64,000 nt of DNA, taken from positions 5,024,501 through 5,088,500 of the forward strand of contig CM040101.1 in assembly GCA_022496805.1 (NCBI GenBank). Direction: 5' to 3'. The stretch is from Pohlia nutans (taxonomy: Eukaryota; Streptophyta; Bryopsida; Bryales; Mniaceae). Positions 1-10,975 of this stretch are shown here, in pieces. Numbering within the stretch: position 1 is the first letter of the stretch; every line of letters starts with the position of its first letter. Made by a program: the position numbers and the translations under genes. The notes below the pieces were generated by a model, which was not told the DNA's origin, did not search any database, and worked only from the letters and a program-made list of their open reading frames with translations.

Positions 1-241
1 CACATTTGGTAAATTTTTAATATTTTTAAAATATATTTTATAATTGATATAAATTTTCTTTGCTTTTATCACTTCCAAAAATCATGATAAATTAAATTTT
101 GCATGAATAATTTTGAAAAAATTATATATTGTAGTTGACATTCGGTCTCATGCAGGAAAAATATGAAATTTACTTTGTGATTCAATAATAATGGTGAAAG
201 ACCTACCACCACGGTGATAGGGTCAGGCATTTATGGGTTAA
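1..241. mobile_element. piggyBac-like TTAA element, left-truncated by the window edge
   Basis: AT-rich non-coding sequence ending in a degenerate right terminus (GCATTTATGGGTTAA at 227-241). Its interior resembles the complete element at 53177-53911: both share the stretch around TGATATAAATTTTCTTT and the following AAATCATG motif. The left end lies outside the window. The class is inferred from the shared terminus and the resemblance. Confidence 0.5.
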
Positions 242-389
242 CGTCCTGATTCTACCGTGATTTCGAAGTTGCGTTATAAAATGTTCGATGGAGCGGGACG
301 AATTCTCATGAAACTAATGTGGAGATTAATACATTTTAGGGTTTGATGGAGTGCTGGGAGAGGAAGGATTAGAAATCAAGTAAGCGAAG

Positions 390-850
390 ATGTTGATGCA
401 GGTGGGAGGGGACGGCACTCGCCCTACTTTCTTTGAGATGTCGGCCACGGAGCATCTTCCCACGAGCTTGCGGGCTGCTTTGCTTTATTTCCTCGGGGTA
501 TGTATGTTGCCCTCTTTCTCGAGCTTGCTCTTGCCTTTTTTTCTTGAGTGATTGGCAGAATTTTCCCCACTGGTGTTGATTCAGGTTTCTAAGCTGGTCA
601 TTTGAATATATTACTTGTTGGATACTGAAGCTGTAATGGACTTGTATGAAATCAATGTGATTATGATTACAAGTAAAAGATATATCTTACGAATTTTGCG
701 CAGAGATTTATAGACATAGTTAATTCTCGAATTGATTTTCTGTTTTAGGGTTTAGGAGTTATTGGTGAAATTCAAGGTATTCTGAACCTGGCTTTCTGGG
801 AATATAATTTGGTTATGGCGCAAAGAAGGCCCATACTACACCGAGTGTTG
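390..850 (+). pseudogene. PEX12: PEX12 5' gene fragment (peroxisome RING peroxin), truncated
   Basis: PEX12 is a RING-finger peroxin of the peroxisomal membrane that acts with PEX2 and PEX10 in ubiquitin-dependent recycling of the import receptor PEX5. Positions 390-497 encode 36 residues beginning MLMQVGGDGTRPTFFEM and closing with a GT donor at 498. This matches the conserved N-terminus of plant PEX12. Positions 812-850 encode VMAQRRPILHRVL, the next conserved segment, but no usable acceptor AG precedes it and the frame stops soon after. Transmembrane and RING segments are absent before the next gene starts at 1382. A telo-box-like TTAGGGTTT remains upstream near 336. I infer a duplicated 5' fragment including its promoter. 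It could still be transcribed, possibly as a leader of the next gene. Identity of exon 1 is firm; the pseudogene call is strong but depends on no downstream exons having been missed. Confidence 0.75.
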
Positions 851-894
851 GTTTCTGAGCTGGTCATTTGAATATATTACACGTTGGTCAAGAG

Positions 895-1090
895 GCAGTT
901 TAGCGTTTTTGCTACTTTCCATTTGCTTGAAGAGCAATCTAGGCTCCTTGATGCTCTTTGCATATTATTACATAGGTAATATCAGGGTAATACACATGTG
1001 CTAACTAGGTGCTACTTAGGCAATACCTGGGTGATACCTAGGTTTAAAGAGGCTACACATCTCGACTCCATGTAGTAAATCTGGTTATTA
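895..1090 (-). repeat. Dispersed repeat, copy 1 (partner at 62160-62605)
   Basis: This stretch, read on the minus strand, matches 62160-62251 and 62564-62605. Shared landmarks are the tract around ACATGTGTATTACCCTGATA and the tract around AGATGTGTAGCCTCTTTAAA. This copy is uninterrupted, whereas the partner is split by a transposon, so it acts as the empty-site reference. Family unknown. Confidence 0.65.
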
Positions 1091-1381
1091 TTCCATTTTT
1101 TTTTCGAAAATCCTTTGTATCATTTAGCCAGCTCAAATTCTATGCAACAATTTGGCTAAAATTAGCAACAACAAAAGTCACTGGTGTTTAGTAATCGGCC
1201 GAGAGATCACGAGCATTGCTCTTTATTTTACATCCTGGCTTGAATTCACGTTTATTTATTTCATGGTCAGTTGTTCGTAGAATACATGTGGCTGGAAATT
1301 GATTAATTGTTGTAGTGTGTTGGTTGTGCGGTGCGGAGTTGACAAGCAATTGGGGGCCGTGATTTAGAGTTTCGGAGAAAG

Positions 1382-4300
1382 ATGCAAAGCCCTGGTAGTA
1401 GCCCAGGAGCTGCCAGATTATGGCGACCAGCGGCGCAGAGGCATGTGCGCAATGCCTGGGCTGCTATGCACGCAGAGCGCGCAGCGTGGGCTACTGCTTC
1501 GTCTGCTTCATTCCAAACTGCCTCAGCTCTTGTTAATCTTGCTCTTTCTAGCCGGTATGGGGTTTTTCTATCTGTGATCGTTGGTTGTTTTGAGAGGAGG
1601 AAGTTCAGCTTAAATGAAAAATTGCGTTGAGATTTTTGAGTTCCTCCATGGTTCATCGATACTGTGAGGTTTATGGAGGTTTCACAGCTATTTGTATGGG
1701 AACCACAGTTTTTGGCTGCATTTTTTTCTCTTAAGTCCTAAAGGACGAAGAAGCCCAAATTGAGTCATGTTTTTTTTTTATCATTTTTGACGAGGTCTTA
1801 TGTGGATTTCCTTTACTTCAAGTTTATTTAGTTTTTAACCAACACACATAATGTTCTTAGCTTGATCCGTTGATATAAAATTTGATCCCATCTGAATTAT
1901 TTATTTCACAATATGTCCAATTAAACTTGCCATTTTAAAACCATGAATCCTTGGTCCTTTAGGGGTTAAATTTGTAAACTAATCTCCCGTTTGAGCAATT
2001 CTTGTTCTTATGCGATTACTCGGTAGTTTTTTGGGATCATCACGGCGGATCGTAGATTTCAGTATTTCAATGGAACTTGTAATTATTTTTTCTGTGTTAC
2101 TTGAAAGCCAATCATTTCAGATGAGTAAATTGAGCATGTGTGGAATGCTTTGCTTGGTTAAGATTGATTACTGGTCAGAAACCCGTGAGCAGGATTGATG
2201 ATGTAGATGGCATTCTGATTGTGTAAAGTAGGCAGTTTCAATTTTCAATTTTCTTACTCCCTCCGTCCCAAAAGAAGACCATGATATCGACTTAAATTTT
2301 GTCCCAAAATAAAACCATGATTTCCAACTGTACTCATTCACTGCCAACAATTAAGCTTTGCGTGTGCTTGACAACTGCTTAAGGGCATTGCAGACAATCT
2401 GGCACGTTAATCTATGGATTTTGATCATGTTGAACATGGGTAATTGTCGTGGATTTTGGTCATGTATACACTTTCTGGCAGTCAAAATACTCCCTTTGTA
2501 CTCACTTAATCCATGGATTTGCATCATAGTCAACATACACCCTCTGTAATCATGGGATTAAGCTTAATCCAATGAATTTTAGTAAAAACAACACTTAATC
2601 TATGGATTTAATCTATGGATTTCATTGAAAACAAGGTCTTTTTGCGGGAGGGAGGGAGTGGTTTTTAGAGAGGGAGATTCTTTCTTTCTGGCAGACCTCA
2701 TTGAAGTGATTGAGGCTGGAGTTATCATCATAAGGTAGTGTGTTGCAGGTTTATTGCGACAATGGACCTGGGCGTACTACAAAATATGGATGCCATATGT
2801 CAGAAGGCGCGGGCCAAGATGGGGCGTCAACAGGTGCTTTATCTCGTTACTTTGACGCTTTTGTTGGGGAATATTTTCACCATGACTGGTGCCATCTTCT
2901 CCTTTATCTTGGATATTTTTAACGGCTGTTGTACATTCATATCTACAAATTAATGCTGCGTACAGGGTTACTGACTAATTGGGATCTTGGCAATTGATGA
3001 TGTACGTAGGAGGGACATGTGGCACAGCTGCTAACAAAATTTGATGACCAGGTACATCATATTTCTGCACTTCGAGTTCTTATGTTCTTGGTATTGAGTT
3101 GACTTACTCTTAATATGAGGGCACTAGTGAATTTGCTGGATGCCACCAACAAATGTTTTGGGCCAACTTTGCAGTTCCAGGCTTTGTTCTGCACACAGCC
3201 TGAAATTCATGTGTTCATTGAAACCGCTATAAGTAGATGTAGACACAAGTTGTATATATTTTGCGGTAATTTTTGTGCTTTAGTTCTTGGTCAGCTTTGT
3301 TCTTTTTCGGGTGCTGAACTTTACAGCCGCCAGGAAGTTAATGATGTGCTTCAGGAGAATGAAACAGATCATAGTAGAGGAACCTATTGAAGCCCAACTG
3401 ATAATACGCCGATGGTCTTAAAATTTCGAACATGCGCTGCAGGTCAGAGCTTTGAGTAACATGCTGCAAGGAAGCAAGGCAATGAGAGCTTATCGTACAG
3501 AAGATGGGCCTCTAATTATGTATTCAAATGAGCCATCTGTTGAGGGTGACCTTGGTGATGGAGCTGGGGCACCTGTCTTTGCTACTCTTCCTATAGCTAT
3601 CTTTGGTGGGTGACTAGTTCATTGAAGTTCCGTTGAAACTTTCACTCCTTTTTTTTCTTTTTTTAATTTTTTAAAAATTAAATTAAATTAAATTTTTTAC
3701 TACACGCCTTCAATGAACTATTGGAGGCCACTGAAGGCTATTGATGAGCTGCAAGTCGTTGTACTTTTTACTATTTATTTCGTCGGTTGTTTCTGCTTCT
3801 TGTTGACAGTCGAGTGAATCAGCAGGGTTTTCAGTTGTTGCAGCAGTAGTGTATTGGTGTGGTGAGGTGTTATTGGCATTTAAGTTTGAAAGTGCTTGAA
3901 TTGCAAACAGAGGAGCTGGCCGAGGAAATCGTAGCTATGTATGAGACTGAGCTGAAACTGAAGGTATCAATCGTCTTCCCTGTAATGGTGGATTTGGTTT
4001 ATGTTTATTTTACCTTCCCCTTGCACTAAACTCATCGTTGAGTGGAATTTGTTTGTACAGCAAGGGATTGTGAGTGAGATGTTATTTACATGCATTCTCG
4101 TTTATTTATTTGTTTCCCTGTATTTTGCAGTGGCTTTTAACATCGGAGTTTAGGGCACTTCTTTATCCCAAGGCTCAGCCTGTCATGAATTTTGAAAATA
4201 TTGAAGGCTGTGACCAGTTTAAAAGTTTCAGTGGAGCAGCAAGTCGTTCCGGCCTACCAGATCTTTTAGCGAAGTCTGATTTTATCAATCTGGACTGGAA

Positions 4301-4730
4301 TCAAGTGGGAGACATTTTGAAGGTGCGATCCAAGGAAGAAGTACAACGAGAGACATATCAGGCAATTCCTAGAGCTCAGTTCTTAATGATTCGTGGTATA
4401 ATAGATTACTTATCTAATCTGTATGCTGCATAAACGACTGCCTTTACATATATTATATGCGAAGGACGTGCATCATTCGTTAAGGTCCTGATAGATTGCT
4501 GTGGGTGGAATTGGGATTGCAGGTGTATTTGACAGCTCTGTTGATCGAAGTCAATATTGACAAGCAACGGTATGTACCTGCAGGTTGATGAATTCATTTT
4601 GTTTGGTAATGTTCAGAAGAAGTGTTTGGGGGGTTACTAACTTAATGGATGCTGATTTTGCAGTATTGAGGAGATTGTAGCCATGGTTAATGACGAGATG
4701 ACTGGGCGTCCCGCTATTAGTCCAACTTGA
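1382..4730 (+). CDS. Plant-conserved protein of unknown function, 8 exons, 273 aa
   Basis: Exons: 1382-1554, 2749-2833, 3010-3051, 3443-3605, 3911-3963, 4131-4322, 4523-4569, 4664-4730. All junctions are GT-AG, phases agree, and the total is 822 nt ending in TGA. I recognise the layout of a plant-only family without an assigned role: an Arg/Ala-rich N-terminus with an NAWAAMHAERAAWA helix, the motif MDLGVLQNMDAICQKARAKM, then GDGAGAPVFATLPI, then LAEEIVAMYETELKLK, and a C-terminal pair VYLTALLIEVNID and IEEIVAMVNDEM. No signal peptide, transmembrane segment or enzyme motif is visible, and it is probably largely helical. The start is the first ATG in frame. Intron 1 (1194 bp) holds two transposons. 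A nine-base micro-exon (4061-4069) could be added between exons 5 and 6, but direct joining fits the family better. Exon calling is confident; function is unknown. Confidence 0.8.
1731..1969. mobile_element. piggyBac-like TTAA element, 240-bp subfamily, in intron 1
   Basis: Left end TTAAGTCCTAAAGGACGAAG and right end CTTGGTCCTTTAGGGGTTAA form an imperfect inverted repeat, with TTAA at both outer edges. The interior resembles the elements at 36014-36256, 43196-43438 and 57660-57897. It is non-coding. Confidence 0.75.
2257..2658. mobile_element. Stowaway-like MITE in intron 1
   Basis: The left end CTCCCTCCGTCCCAAAA is the classic plant Stowaway (Tc1/mariner) terminus. The right end is GGGAGGGAGGGAG. 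TA precedes the left end and TG follows the right end, consistent with a decayed TA duplication. The interior carries several degenerate copies of an AATCTATGGATTT motif. Confidence 0.7.
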
Positions 4731-5546
4731 GGAATTGTCGATGATTGGGAGATTAATGCCCGAGTGTAAATACTCAAGAGATCTTACCGAACCTCGCATA
4801 GAAAGGTATAAATATTCACCAGTGAAACTGAGTTTAGGTTGCAGCAATTCACAGGTCTCGACTTGAAAGCCTCCTGATTTTTCAACTCTTGTTAGTGAGT
4901 ATCCAAGCACAGATAGTGGATGGTGGCTGGTCAAATCCAATTTTGACCTTGAATTGAAACCGGCTTTTGTAGTCTTGAAACCCATTCGAGAAAATGGAGT
5001 TTATGGAGTCTCTCATCAAGTCTAATTTTTTAATACCTTAAATTTCCAACATTCTCGCATTCTTCATCTTTGGAAGTGGGGAATGTGAGTACTAAAGATT
5101 ATTTCTTCATACACTTCTCGTTCTTCAGTTCTTTGTTTGTAATAGGAGTTGTCGATGTTTCTGTATTGAGCTTTGCAAGTACAGATCGTAGCAGCATATT
5201 GCACCACATAGAGTGAAAATGAGGAAGATTCCGTCAGTCAAGATTCGCAAAAAATTCTGTATGTCTAACTGGGTGTCGTCCGAGTGGACGCAGTTCCTAC
5301 ATGTATTCACAAGCCTCAAGTCAACCAATAATCTAAACGTCATAATCAGATCTATTTGGTTGAAACACTGTATCCTAGCATGCACATCTTTACTATAGCG
5401 CTGAAGACATGACTAATTCAGCATGTTTGAAAATTTACCGTGCTTGGTTTGTGCCCATATGCGATTTTAATTGAATCTGCAGATCTCAATGATTTTATCG
5501 GTTGCAAGTTTAATGTCCGAGATGTATGCAAGTATTGATAGTCCTA
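4731..5546. other. 3' flank and intergenic spacer
   Basis: This spacer holds the 3' untranslated region of the upstream gene and AT-rich sequence. Short open frames on both strands show no family resemblance or exon structure. I see nothing further here. Confidence 0.5.
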
Positions 5547-5787
5547 CTAAGGTAGGAGCACCCAATTCCGACAGTGTATCCAATGTCAATAATTTCTACA
5601 CATGGCATTCATTTTAGAACGCAAATCTAAGCACATCAAATCTAAGCACATCATAGAGTCTTTATTGTTTGTTGACAAAAATGATAAGCTATCTATGGTC
5701 TACCTAGATTTATGTTCTAGAATGACTACCGTGTGTAGAAATTATCGGGATTGGATACACTGTTGGAATTGGGTGCTCCTACCTTAG
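5547..5787. mobile_element. Foldback MITE with arms of about 80 bp
   Basis: The left arm starts CTAAGGTAGGAGCACCCAAT and the right arm ends with its near-perfect complement ATTGGGTGCTCCTACCTTAG. Pairing continues inward for roughly 80 bases past ACAGTGTATCC, AATTTCTACAC and ATTTTAGAAC. Outer flanks are TA and AT. It is non-coding. The superfamily is unknown; a TA target would fit mariner-type elements. Confidence 0.75.
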
Positions 5788-5892
5788 ATGGATAACAAGG
5801 AATTAGAGAAAACCTACTAAATGGATAGATTTCGGAAATCCAAAAAATTTACAAAATATGCATCTGTGTTTGTATGCATCTGCATCACCCAG

Positions 5893-6703
5893 TTAACCCT
5901 TTAGTGCCCAGCAAGCCAGATTATGGTCATTACAACGTCGGAAATGCAAATAACAGAGAATCCGTGAAGAATTGGAACTTCAGTTCTAAAGTTCATATTT
6001 GCGCATATACATTGCACACCTTCCAAAAAAACAAAATTTCAATTTGGAATTGTACAACTATCAAAATACCTATCAACAGAACGCGAAAATACTGCAAATA
6101 CTTGAAAATACAGTAAATACTTACAAATACAACACATGTATTATGCAGTATTTCTTGTGTTTGGAAGTTTGTTATCTTGTTTTATTTTTTTGGATTGTGT
6201 TCTCTTCTTCATCTTCCATTAGTGTGTGTAATCCGATCTTGACTAATGTACCCAATCCTGTCAATTTTCAACGTATAAAGTTTTGTCCTAAACCGTATAT
6301 GGATAAGTCACTTTCACTTATAAAATTCACAATAATTATGTGTCAGTCTATTCTTGATATGAAAGATTGCAATGGAGAGGTGTTGACATAGGGCATAGCT
6401 GAACTTCTTTCCTTTCATTTTTGAAAATTTAACCCAAATTCTATTTAACTTTAAAGTCACACACCCCTCAAAATCTCATTTTTGAGCGTGCATTATACAG
6501 TTCAAATACATACTATAATCTTCCAATCCCACCATTCAATGATTCTAAAATTTAAATAAAATGTATGCTCTCCAGTTGAGAATAGAATTGTACGGCTACT
6601 TTCTAATTTAATCCATTCTATTTCTGGTAATCTCAATCACAGTGGAAAAATCCACTGAAATCCAGTGCTCCCAGCTACAGTACCCTAGACACTAAAGGGT
6701 TAA
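5893..6703. mobile_element. piggyBac-like TTAA element, 815-bp subfamily
   Basis: The termini TTAACCCTTTAGTG and CACTAAAGGGTTAA are perfect inverted complements. The interior matches the element at 38487-39302 in the opposite orientation. Open frames inside are not supported as genes. Confidence 0.8.
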
Positions 6704-6826
6704 TGCATTTGCATCTGGCACACCTAGTTAACTTCTAAAAATACAACGTTCCGTCACTTCCCCTGATACAGCAAAAACGGGAAGTCTCCGGGTTCCGCAG
6801 TATCACCTGTATTCATATTGGTATGC

Positions 6827-8607
6827 TTAACCCTTAAACGTACCACTTCTTTGTAGGAAAATCAAACTACACAATTTAGCCTTCAAGATTTATCAAAATA
6901 TATTTTGTAATATTTTTCATGCATGGAATTGAATGTTTCCTATCAGTCTTGAAATTTTCAGATTTTTTTGATTTAATACGGCCTTTTTAACAAATTTTTA
7001 AGTCAAATACTTCAAAAAATAATTTTTATTACAAAAAAGCTTTAAAATTTTAATATTTTTTTTGGGAGCAGGTACAAATTGCAATGGAGAATCACATGAT
7101 ATGTTTTCCATAGAAATTTTTTATTTACATTTTGAAATTCGAAAGGTGAACATCCTATGTAGTGTAATTCAAACCTTGAGCTACAAAGCTTGCACAAGCA
7201 ATAAAATACTCAATAATTGGAATTTTTAAGATTTGAAAAGTGGAGTACAAACTAGACTTAACCCCTAAAGGACCAAGTGTCCTAACTAAGACATTTAGAG
7301 AATCGGGTAGGTTCCGGTGAACACATTTTTAATCGAATTTTGAAGGAAATTTAATAGTAGATTCCCCAATGTGCCACGAAAATGGGGATTCTTTTTTTTT
7401 TGAATTCTGACACCGTATGTGAAAGTTATGAGGGGAAATGTGTTTTTTTCGGGAGAAAGGGCAACGGGGCAGTAGAGAAATAGTTGAATTTTAGTGGGGG
7501 GCAACAAGATGGGCGGCGTGTGGAAAATGGAGTGAACTGTGGTGGGCAGAAGACCACCCCATTTTCCAAACTCATTAAAAAAAAATTAAAATAATATTTT
7601 TAAAATTTAAAATAATTTTTTATAAATAAAATTATTATTTTAATCTGAAAAATAATATTTTAAACTGAAATTATTATTTTAAATTTTTTTAAAAAAAATT
7701 TAAGCTAAAAGTTCAATTTTCTAATTAAAAAATATTATTCAAATTTTTGAAAATTAAAATCATTTTAAAAAATAAAAAATAAAAAATAAAAAACGTCCAA
7801 TGAGGGACTGCCACGTGGCAGTACACTTTGAGAGTTAGTAGGGTCATGAACATTGGAATGGGTTGGCACTTCAATTCCCTTCCTCCACCCTTTATTTCGC
7901 CCCTAACCCCCAAAATTCTTAGAAAATGTGCTACATGTCTTTTAAAACTTGGAGATTTTTTTTTTGGTCAAATTTTTTTTTGCCATTCTATAGAGGGTAG
8001 AATGTACTTGTGTTTCACCGCTCGGATTTGTATTTTAAATACAGAAATTCAAAAATATTGCAATTCCAAAAACATATAGTCTTTTTTGAAGTTTTAAACC
8101 CCTAACAAGTGCAAGGTGTTCTTCAACATCCTAAACATCTCCAAACGCAACGAAAATTGGTACACAACTAAGTAACATCATATAGAATGTGAAAGTGAAG
8201 TGCGACAAGTTTCGGTAGTGAGGTTTTTTCGATGTAGCCATGGTCAAACGCATCTGAAATTTTCGGGCATGTGTTTTTTTGGGGTGTTTTTTTTCCATCA
8301 AACGCAATTATCTTGCAATCCGTGCGGTCAAAATCAACGAAATTTGTTGTGTATGTTTTTCAAGTAGTTTAGGACAAGATCTTACGGTTAGAAGGTAAAA
8401 AATAACATTTTTTTGGATTTTTTTCATAGGGGAGTGAAAATGGCAGCATTGGAGTGTTTTTGGAGGAAAAACACTCCGGTCCTTTAGGGGTTAATAAACT
8501 TCATTTTCTTAGTTGGGTGTATTAGCAACAAAAGTCATCTTCAAGATCAAAATTGGGTTTGATCAACAAACGTCCAAAAACTGGACGCTGGGACGTTTAG
8601 GGGTTAA
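6827..8607. mobile_element. piggyBac-like TTAA element, 547-bp subfamily, split by a nested insertion
   Basis: The left end TTAACCCTTAAACGTACC (6827) and right end GGACGTTTAGGGGTTAA (to 8607) bound it. Removing 7258-8494 plus one TTAA leaves an element that is collinear, in reverse orientation, with the uninterrupted copy at 50335-50881. The insertion point is a single TTAA in that copy. Confidence 0.85.
7258..8494. mobile_element. Nested piggyBac-like TTAA element, 1237 bp
   Basis: Perfect 17-bp ends TTAACCCCTAAAGGACC and GGTCCTTTAGGGGTTAA bound this element, which lies inside an older relative. It contains an AT-only low-complexity stretch near 7570-7800. No transposase or other coding frame is recognisable. 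It is the youngest layer visible in this cluster. Confidence 0.85.
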
Positions 8608-9083
8608 TGATATGATAAAGCAAACCCAAAAGATCTCCGACTAAACGAAAAAGCATTGCTCCGTTGACATTTATGATATCTTCAAGAATATTTGGCCTTC
8701 CATTTCCGCATAGCCCGTGCGGCTTTGTGGTAAGCTCGACTGAGTCCCAACATGCTTAAAACAACCCACTTGCGATTACTCCATGCAATACCAAGTATCA
8801 ACCTCCAAAAGGTCTTTCTTGCAAAAAAAATAATCACAATTCAAACAATTACAAACCTCATAAATGGCGCGCTGCATCGAGACTCTTAAACTATATAGGC
8901 CCATTGATATTGGACACTCTGCAAACACTACTACCGAATCCCTAAACCCTAGTATCAACAATCCTACAAGCACCATAAACGCGATCTTCCAATCTGACTT
9001 GATGTTTCTGACTTTTGACTTGATCATGTAGCAAGATAAAAATAAACAGATAGCTGCGAAATTCACACTGCCTATCATTGCAA
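8608..9083. repeat. Repeat carrying a thioesterase exon fragment
   Basis: Positions about 8779-8822 on the minus strand match exon 3 of the acyl-ACP thioesterase gene (48017-48060), spelling DLLEVDTWYC with only two base differences over roughly 44 bases. A degenerate relative of this region lies near 10200-10470 and shares TATATAGGCCCATTGATA. An open minus-strand frame of 100 codons spans it, but only the exon fragment is recognisable, so I do not call a gene. Confidence 0.6.
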
Positions 9084-9663
9084 TTAACCCCTAAACGTCA
9101 GAACGTCCAGAAAGTGGATGACTAACAGATTCAAACCCTTCTCACGTTCTCATCAATGCTTGGATGAAATATCAATGGAGATTCTTCACCAAGTTGTTGT
9201 CCTATCTAACAGTTGGATTTAGTCATACTTGATTACGTATTTTTCTAAAATTACAAATGTAGAAGTATATCAAGTCGTTGACCAAGCCAAAATTGCATTG
9301 ATTGTAGTTCAAAAGTGGCCTTGCAAAAATGAGGTCATAGATTTAAGAAACACAAAAAATTCAAAGAATCACCACGTTTAAGAGTATCTCATTTCAAATT
9401 CATTCCAACAAATTTTACTCAAAAAATATTAAAATTTTGTTTGTAATCGAATTTAGAAGGAATTTTTAATTTTAACTTTCAAATTTTATAATTAAATATT
9501 GGTGATAGTATTAGTGAATCAAACCGTACGGATGGAATCTAAAATTCAAAATCTAGAACTTTCATTTGTATATCAATTCCAAAGTATTCTTCTAAATAGT
9601 AGTTTATGATGCTTTTTCTCAAATTGTCAATCCCAGAGACACCTTGGTATATTTAGGGGTTAA
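9084..9663. mobile_element. piggyBac-like TTAA element, 570-bp subfamily
   Basis: The left end is TTAACCCCTAAACGTCAG and the right end is TATATTTAGGGGTTAA. The interior is similar to 50889-51391 and 54316-54882, with shared tracts around ATTGGTGATAG and TTTCAAATTTTATA. It is non-coding. Confidence 0.75.
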
Positions 9664-10484
9664 AGTTACTCATAGAGAGACCTATTTTGAATGATCTTGA
9701 TCATTTAATGGGGTTTAGGAATTGAATTTCTATTCCAGCATAAATTTAATGCTAAAACTAAACATTTAGTTAGAACGATAGAAAGTTCCATATCTAGACC
9801 ATCTCTAATTTTGTGAAACAAGTCTTCTCGTTGACTTGCCCAGTTTAAATGCCCTAGCAACGTATATCCGGAACTGACAAACTATTGGAAAAATACAACT
9901 GAAGTTTAATATCAAAGGATTCATTCAACAAGAAATGTAGAACATGATCACTCGTATCATGCAGTCAACAATAATTTCATGAATGACCAAATTCTTACTA
10001 CTCCGCACGAGGACAACTAAAAGCGAACAAGGTATTTATGTGCTAGCTGCCGTAGGAGTCTATGGCATACATTACTATCTTCTCGTTATAATGATTACTT
10101 GTTGCAAAAAAATGCAACAAGAGTATGGTCATTAAAATCCAATTTAAAATCTAAACTTATTTTACTTCATTAAAATAGCCTATAACTTGTACAAATACAT
10201 AGAATCACTTCCTGCATAAATGATACCAAGTAGATCCTCCAAGCACATAAATAGATTCATATGCCCTTGAATGCGGTCCTCAGACTACAATTTCACCAAG
10301 ATTGTAACATTTCAGAACGAAATATCAAAAAAAAATTAACAAAATTCAATGAACAAATAATTCAAAAAAAAAATTATACAAAAATTCAAACAATCACTCA
10401 CCCTACAAATGCCTTTGCAAGAATGGTGTGCTACAATAAGACTCCAAATATATAGGCCCATTGATAGCACCAGCATCCACATTG
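9664..10484. other. AT-rich intergenic sequence with a degenerate repeat copy
   Basis: No gene is visible. The part at about 10200-10470 resembles 8779-8910, with common stretches near ATACCAAGTA and TATAGGCCCATTGAT. It leads directly into the Harbinger remnant that follows, so the repeat may be a non-autonomous relative of that element. Confidence 0.4.
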
Positions 10485-10499
10485 TCAAGCTGGTTTGGC

Positions 10500-10974
10500 A
10501 CCCGAAAGATTATTATAATTTCAAGAGCGACAATTATACTTTGAATTGTCAGGCTGTTGTAGATCGTTTATAGCAATTTTGGATTTGTTTATGGACTCTT
10601 CTGATTCAATGAACAATTCTAGAGTCTTGCATCCTTTGAGATTAGATCGTTGTGGAACTATAGGGACATTGTCTTAGAGTACATTGCAAATGGATGGGTT
10701 TCCACTTTTCTTGTTGGCCGACAAGGTTTATCCCTTACAGCCGTGGTTAATTGTACTTTTCAAAGCTAATGCAAAGCATACAGTGCTAGAAACTCTTTTT
10801 GAGTGCATACACCAAAAAAGAAAGAGTGTTGTGGAAAACACTTTAAGACTGTTGAAGAATACCTTTCGCAAATTGCTAGTGAAGTCTGTGTTAGTTCCTA
10901 ATTTCAAGAGCCTCCACAACGTTCGCTCTAAAATCACTTGTATGAAAATCAGATGGCTCGTTGAGGAATCTTAA
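10500..10974 (+). pseudogene. PIF/Harbinger-type transposase remnant (DDE_4 domain)
   Basis: Harbinger transposases are nucleases of the DDE class. Around 10510-10570 the frame reads YYNFKSDNYTLNCQAVVD, matching the conserved block leading to a catalytic Asp. After frameshifts and stops, 10684-10974 reads ADKVYPLQPWLIVLF, then KRKSVVENTLRLLKNTFRKL. This is the family's C-terminal pattern: a GYPL.PWL block followed by R..VE..F..LK..F. The N-terminal DNA-binding partner gene and terminal repeats are not visible. It is non-functional. The family call rests on motif order, not on an alignment. Confidence 0.6.
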
Positions 10975-10975
10975 A

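Noticed and set aside
3115..3390. 91-codon frame as an alternative exon of the 1382-4730 gene
   Set aside because: It lies in an intron, has no acceptor AG before the similar MRALVNLL stretch, and the true exon at 3443 matches the family better.
7258..8494. CCCTAAA and TTTAGGG motifs throughout the window as interstitial telomere repeats
   Set aside because: They occur once per element end, next to TTAA and in inverted pairs, not in tandem; they belong to transposon termini or to single promoter telo-boxes.
8776..9078. 100-codon minus-strand frame as a gene
   Set aside because: Only the thioesterase-like fragment is recognisable; the rest lies in repeat sequence without splice or family evidence.
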